Assembly: GCA_016931995.1 (NCBI GenBank)
Contig: JAFGDS010000042.1
Location: forward strand, 186,001 to 250,000
DNA from: Pirellulales bacterium
Lineage (GTDB): Bacteria; Planctomycetota; Planctomycetia; Pirellulales; Thermoguttaceae
Direction: 5' to 3'
Length of the DNA stretch: 64,000 nt
Shown: piece by piece, positions 61,996-64,000 of the stretch
How positions within the stretch are numbered: the first letter of the stretch is position 1
Layout of the letters: each line of letters begins with the position of its first letter
Position numbers and translations under genes: made by a program
Notes under the pieces: model-generated
Seen by the model: only the letters and a program-made list of their open reading frames with translations
The model's database searches: none
Told to the model about the DNA's origin: nothing

Positions 61996-64000
61996 AGCTT
62001 AAACGTAATCACCTGGTTGAGCAAGCGCCAGGCGCGTTGGCCGAGGGTTTGCCAGCGGGTGTGGATCTTCGCGCGGCCGCGCAGACCGATGCGGAGAAGG
62101 CCCTCGGGGTCGTCGAGATACACCTTGGCCGGATAGGACGTGCTCATCGGGCGCTCGACGCCCGCCTCGTCCATTTTCGTGGGCAGGTCGCCGCCGGCCC
62201 GGGTGGAGAGGCGGTGGGGGCTGATCTTCGACTCGCTGGGCGACTTGTCGGCGATCGTGCCCGTAAATGTTTCGAAGGGCAGCTCGTCAAGCTTGATCTC
62301 GACGGTTTGGTCCCTGGCGACAAATTCGATGTCGCCCTGGTCGATGTAGAGGACGGCCTCCATCCGCGCCGGATCGCCCACGAGACAAAACGCGTCGCTC
62401 ACGTCCAGCGGCACGCCCACGTTCCGCGGTTCCAACGGCGTACCCCACCAAGAAGCCAACTGGCCTTCGACGCCGGGTTTGTGTGGTTTCCACGGCGGGG
62501 GCATGATCGTTCCCGACGCCGGCGCCCGCAAGATGAGTTTCTCCTTGTCCACCAGATGCTGCGCGATCTGTTCCTTGATCGACGCGAGGGCTTCGCGGAG
62601 TTCGCCCAGTTCGGCGGCGGCCTCGGGGTCGCTGTGGCTTTGGCGTTGTTGCTGTTCGATTCGGGTTTCGAGCTGCCGTTTTTTGCCATCCAACTCGGCG
62701 ATTTTGAAATCGATGTCCGGATTGGAGAGCCGGCCGAGGACCTGGCCCTCCTCCACCCGTTGACCGGGCTGGACGTCGCACGCTTCGAGCGTGCCCGGCA
62801 CGCGGACGAAGACGCGGTCGGGGTTGCGGGGTTGGACTTCGAGGCTGCACAGGACGCTGTGCGGCAGCGGCACGAACACGAACGCCAGAATGATTGCCCC
62901 CAGCCCGGCCAGACTCGCGTAAAGCCGTGGTTTTTTCACCTTGTACATCCTCCCCGGCGTGTAAAAGAATTTGCCGAGTTTGTATAGCGGCATGACCACA
63001 AGCCCAACCATCGACATGGCCACGATGACGTGCCCGATGATCGCCAGGCCGTACGGCTTGAACACCTGGTTCAGGAACCACAGGATGGACAGCACCACGA
63101 ACCACCGGTACACGGCCGCGGCGACGGAGTAGATGACGAAGAAAAATTGATTTCGTTCGGGCAAAAAGGGGTCTTCCTGCGGCTCGATGCCCAGAAACCA
63201 ATGCGCCGCCTTGCGGCTGAGGATCGTCGTGGCCTTCTGCCGGAGGTTGGGAATCTCCGTGAGGTCGGCCAGAATGTAATACCCGTCGTAACGCAAAAGC
63301 GGGTTCGCGTTGAACAGGATCGTGCTGACCGACGAGATGAAGATGACGTTCAGGCAGAGCATGTTCAGCAAGGTGGGCGGGTCGGACGACGTAAACCACC
63401 AGACGAACGTCGCGATGGAGGCGATGACCACCTCGACGTACATGCCGGCGGCGCCGATGGCGGCCCGCTGCCACTTGCTGGGCAGCATCCACGAGTCGGA
63501 CACGTTGCAGTACAGGCACGGCGTGAGCACGAGGATCATCACGCCCATCTCGTGGCATTCGCCGCCGTAGTGTTTGCAGGTGAGCCCGTGGCCGAATTCG
63601 TGCAGGACCTTGGTCAGCCCCAGCACGATGGCCAACCACAGGGCGTTGTGCGGGCTGAAAAACTGGTAGAAGCTCGGCAGCTTCGCGCGGAACTCGTCGA
63701 ACTGCACGATCACCAGCGACGCCGCGGAGATCATGAGGACAAGGCAAAGGCAAAACACGGGCGCGCTGTAGAGCCAGCGCGCCTTGGGGTAAAGCCAGTT
63801 GAGAAACCGTTCGGGATCGAAGCCCTTGAAGCGGATGCACAGGATATTGGCCAGCGCGCCGAGGATTTCCTTGCGTCGGCGGTCGAGTCGTCGCTGGCGG
63901 AGCTGTTTGCCCTGGCCGGGCACGTCGGCAATCACCAGCCCGCTGCGGTGCAACATGCCGATGAACTGCTGGAGCTCCTCGAGCGTGATTTTTTGCGGGG
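61992..64000 (-). CDS. M50 metallopeptidase fused to HlyD-like domain, 5' truncated
   Basis: Minus-strand gene that runs off the window; at least 669 residues. The first residues visible (PQKITLEELQQFIGML) precede the ATG at 63956 and look like a winged-helix end, so the true start lies outside. An M50 (site-2 protease-like) membrane domain follows: zinc site HEFGH in TKVLHEFGHGLTCKHYGG, and NPLLRYDGYYILAD, with several helices. The C-terminal 320 residues form a lipoyl-type adaptor with a coiled coil (IAELDGKKRQLETRIEQQQR; ILRAPASGTIMPPPW). Planctomycete proteins of this kind occur next to HlyD and RND/ABC genes and may process or export peptides; the role is unproven. Confidence 0.88.
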   Translation of the reverse strand, partial: PQKITLEELQQFIGMLHRSGLVIADVPGQGKQLRQRRLDRRRKEILGALANILCIRFKGFDPERFLNWLYPKARWLYSAPVFCLCLVLMISAASLVIVQFDEFRAKLPSFYQFFSPHNALWLAIVLGLTKVLHEFGHGLTCKHYGGECHEMGVMILVLTPCLYCNVSDSWMLPSKWQRAAIGAAGMYVEVVIASIATFVWWFTSSDPPTLLNMLCLNVIFISSVSTILFNANPLLRYDGYYILADLTEIPNLRQKATTILSRKAAHWFLGIEPQEDPFLPERNQFFFVIYSVAAAVYRWFVVLSILWFLNQVFKPYGLAIIGHVIVAMSMVGLVVMPLYKLGKFFYTPGRMYKVKKPRLYASLAGLGAIILAFVFVPLPHSVLCSLEVQPRNPDRVFVRVPGTLEACDVQPGQRVEEGQVLGRLSNPDIDFKIAELDGKKRQLETRIEQQQRQSHSDPEAAAELGELREALASIKEQIAQHLVDKEKLILRAPASGTIMPPPWKPHKPGVEGQLASWWGTPLEPRNVGVPLDVSDAFCLVGDPARMEAVLYIDQGDIEFVARDQTVEIKLDELPFETFTGTIADKSPSESKISPHRLSTRAGGDLPTKMDEAGVERPMSTSYPAKVYLDDPEGLLRIGLRGRAKIHTRWQTLGQRAWRLLNQVITFKL

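Overview
The window reads as chromosomal DNA of a planctomycete (Planctomycetota), probably an uncultivated one. It is GC-rich, and it carries several families that are typical of that phylum: a DUF1559 protein, a DUF1207 protein, PEP-CTERM and dockerin surface proteins, a squalene-cyclase-like repeat protein with an N-terminal zinc-ribbon-like segment, a MoxR ATPase, and an M50 peptidase fused to a HlyD-like domain. Intergenic spaces are full of short palindromic repeats of several families. I saw no tRNA, rRNA, CRISPR array or complete insertion sequence.

Layout. 1-8842 is signalling plus trpE: an HD-GYP protein cut by the window edge, a PAS histidine kinase, a DUF1559 protein on the minus strand, trpE, a TtrS-like sensor kinase (PhnD-type binding domain fused to a kinase) and an NtrC-family regulator that lacks the GAFTGA loop. 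9252-13624 is the most unusual part: a leader with two hairpins, a [NiFe]-hydrogenase large subunit that stops exactly at its last active-site histidine, a small subunit with a Tat-like signal, and a methyl-accepting chemotaxis protein whose start overlaps the small-subunit stop (ATGA). 13851-18317 holds an OSBS/NSAR-type enolase-superfamily gene, a MoxR ATPase and the squalene-cyclase-like protein. 18451-20248 is a decayed zone with three gene remnants. 20249-30208 holds secreted and outer-membrane proteins, trpD, a nucleoside hydrolase, an HtrA-type protease and a DksA/TraR-type zinc-finger protein.

30892-46507 holds an FHA/coiled-coil protein, an ECF sigma factor, a large acyl-CoA synthetase/GNAT fusion, a SpoIIE-type phosphatase, a CoA-acylating aldehyde dehydrogenase with a STAS protein, a dockerin/PEP-CTERM protein, a HlyD-type adaptor, the DUF4956/VTC polyphosphate-type pair and murA. 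46709-64000 holds an ArfB-type rescue factor, an octaheme cytochrome c with a five-helix membrane tail and a promoter crowded with palindromes, a UVR-motif protein, two large secreted glycosidase-type proteins, a cyclophilin lipoprotein, an ArnT-like glycosyltransferase, a PAP2 phosphatase, a DUF1207 protein and the M50/HlyD fusion.

How the parts may work together. The strongest working hypothesis is a hydrogen-sensing chemotaxis module. The hydrogenase has the sequence hallmark of H2-sensing (regulatory) enzymes and is translationally coupled to a receptor with a periplasmic domain. A two-component system that may control it lies just upstream. This is inference from gene order and motifs, not demonstrated function. 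The rest of the window looks like ordinary planctomycete housekeeping, envelope and polysaccharide-handling genes.
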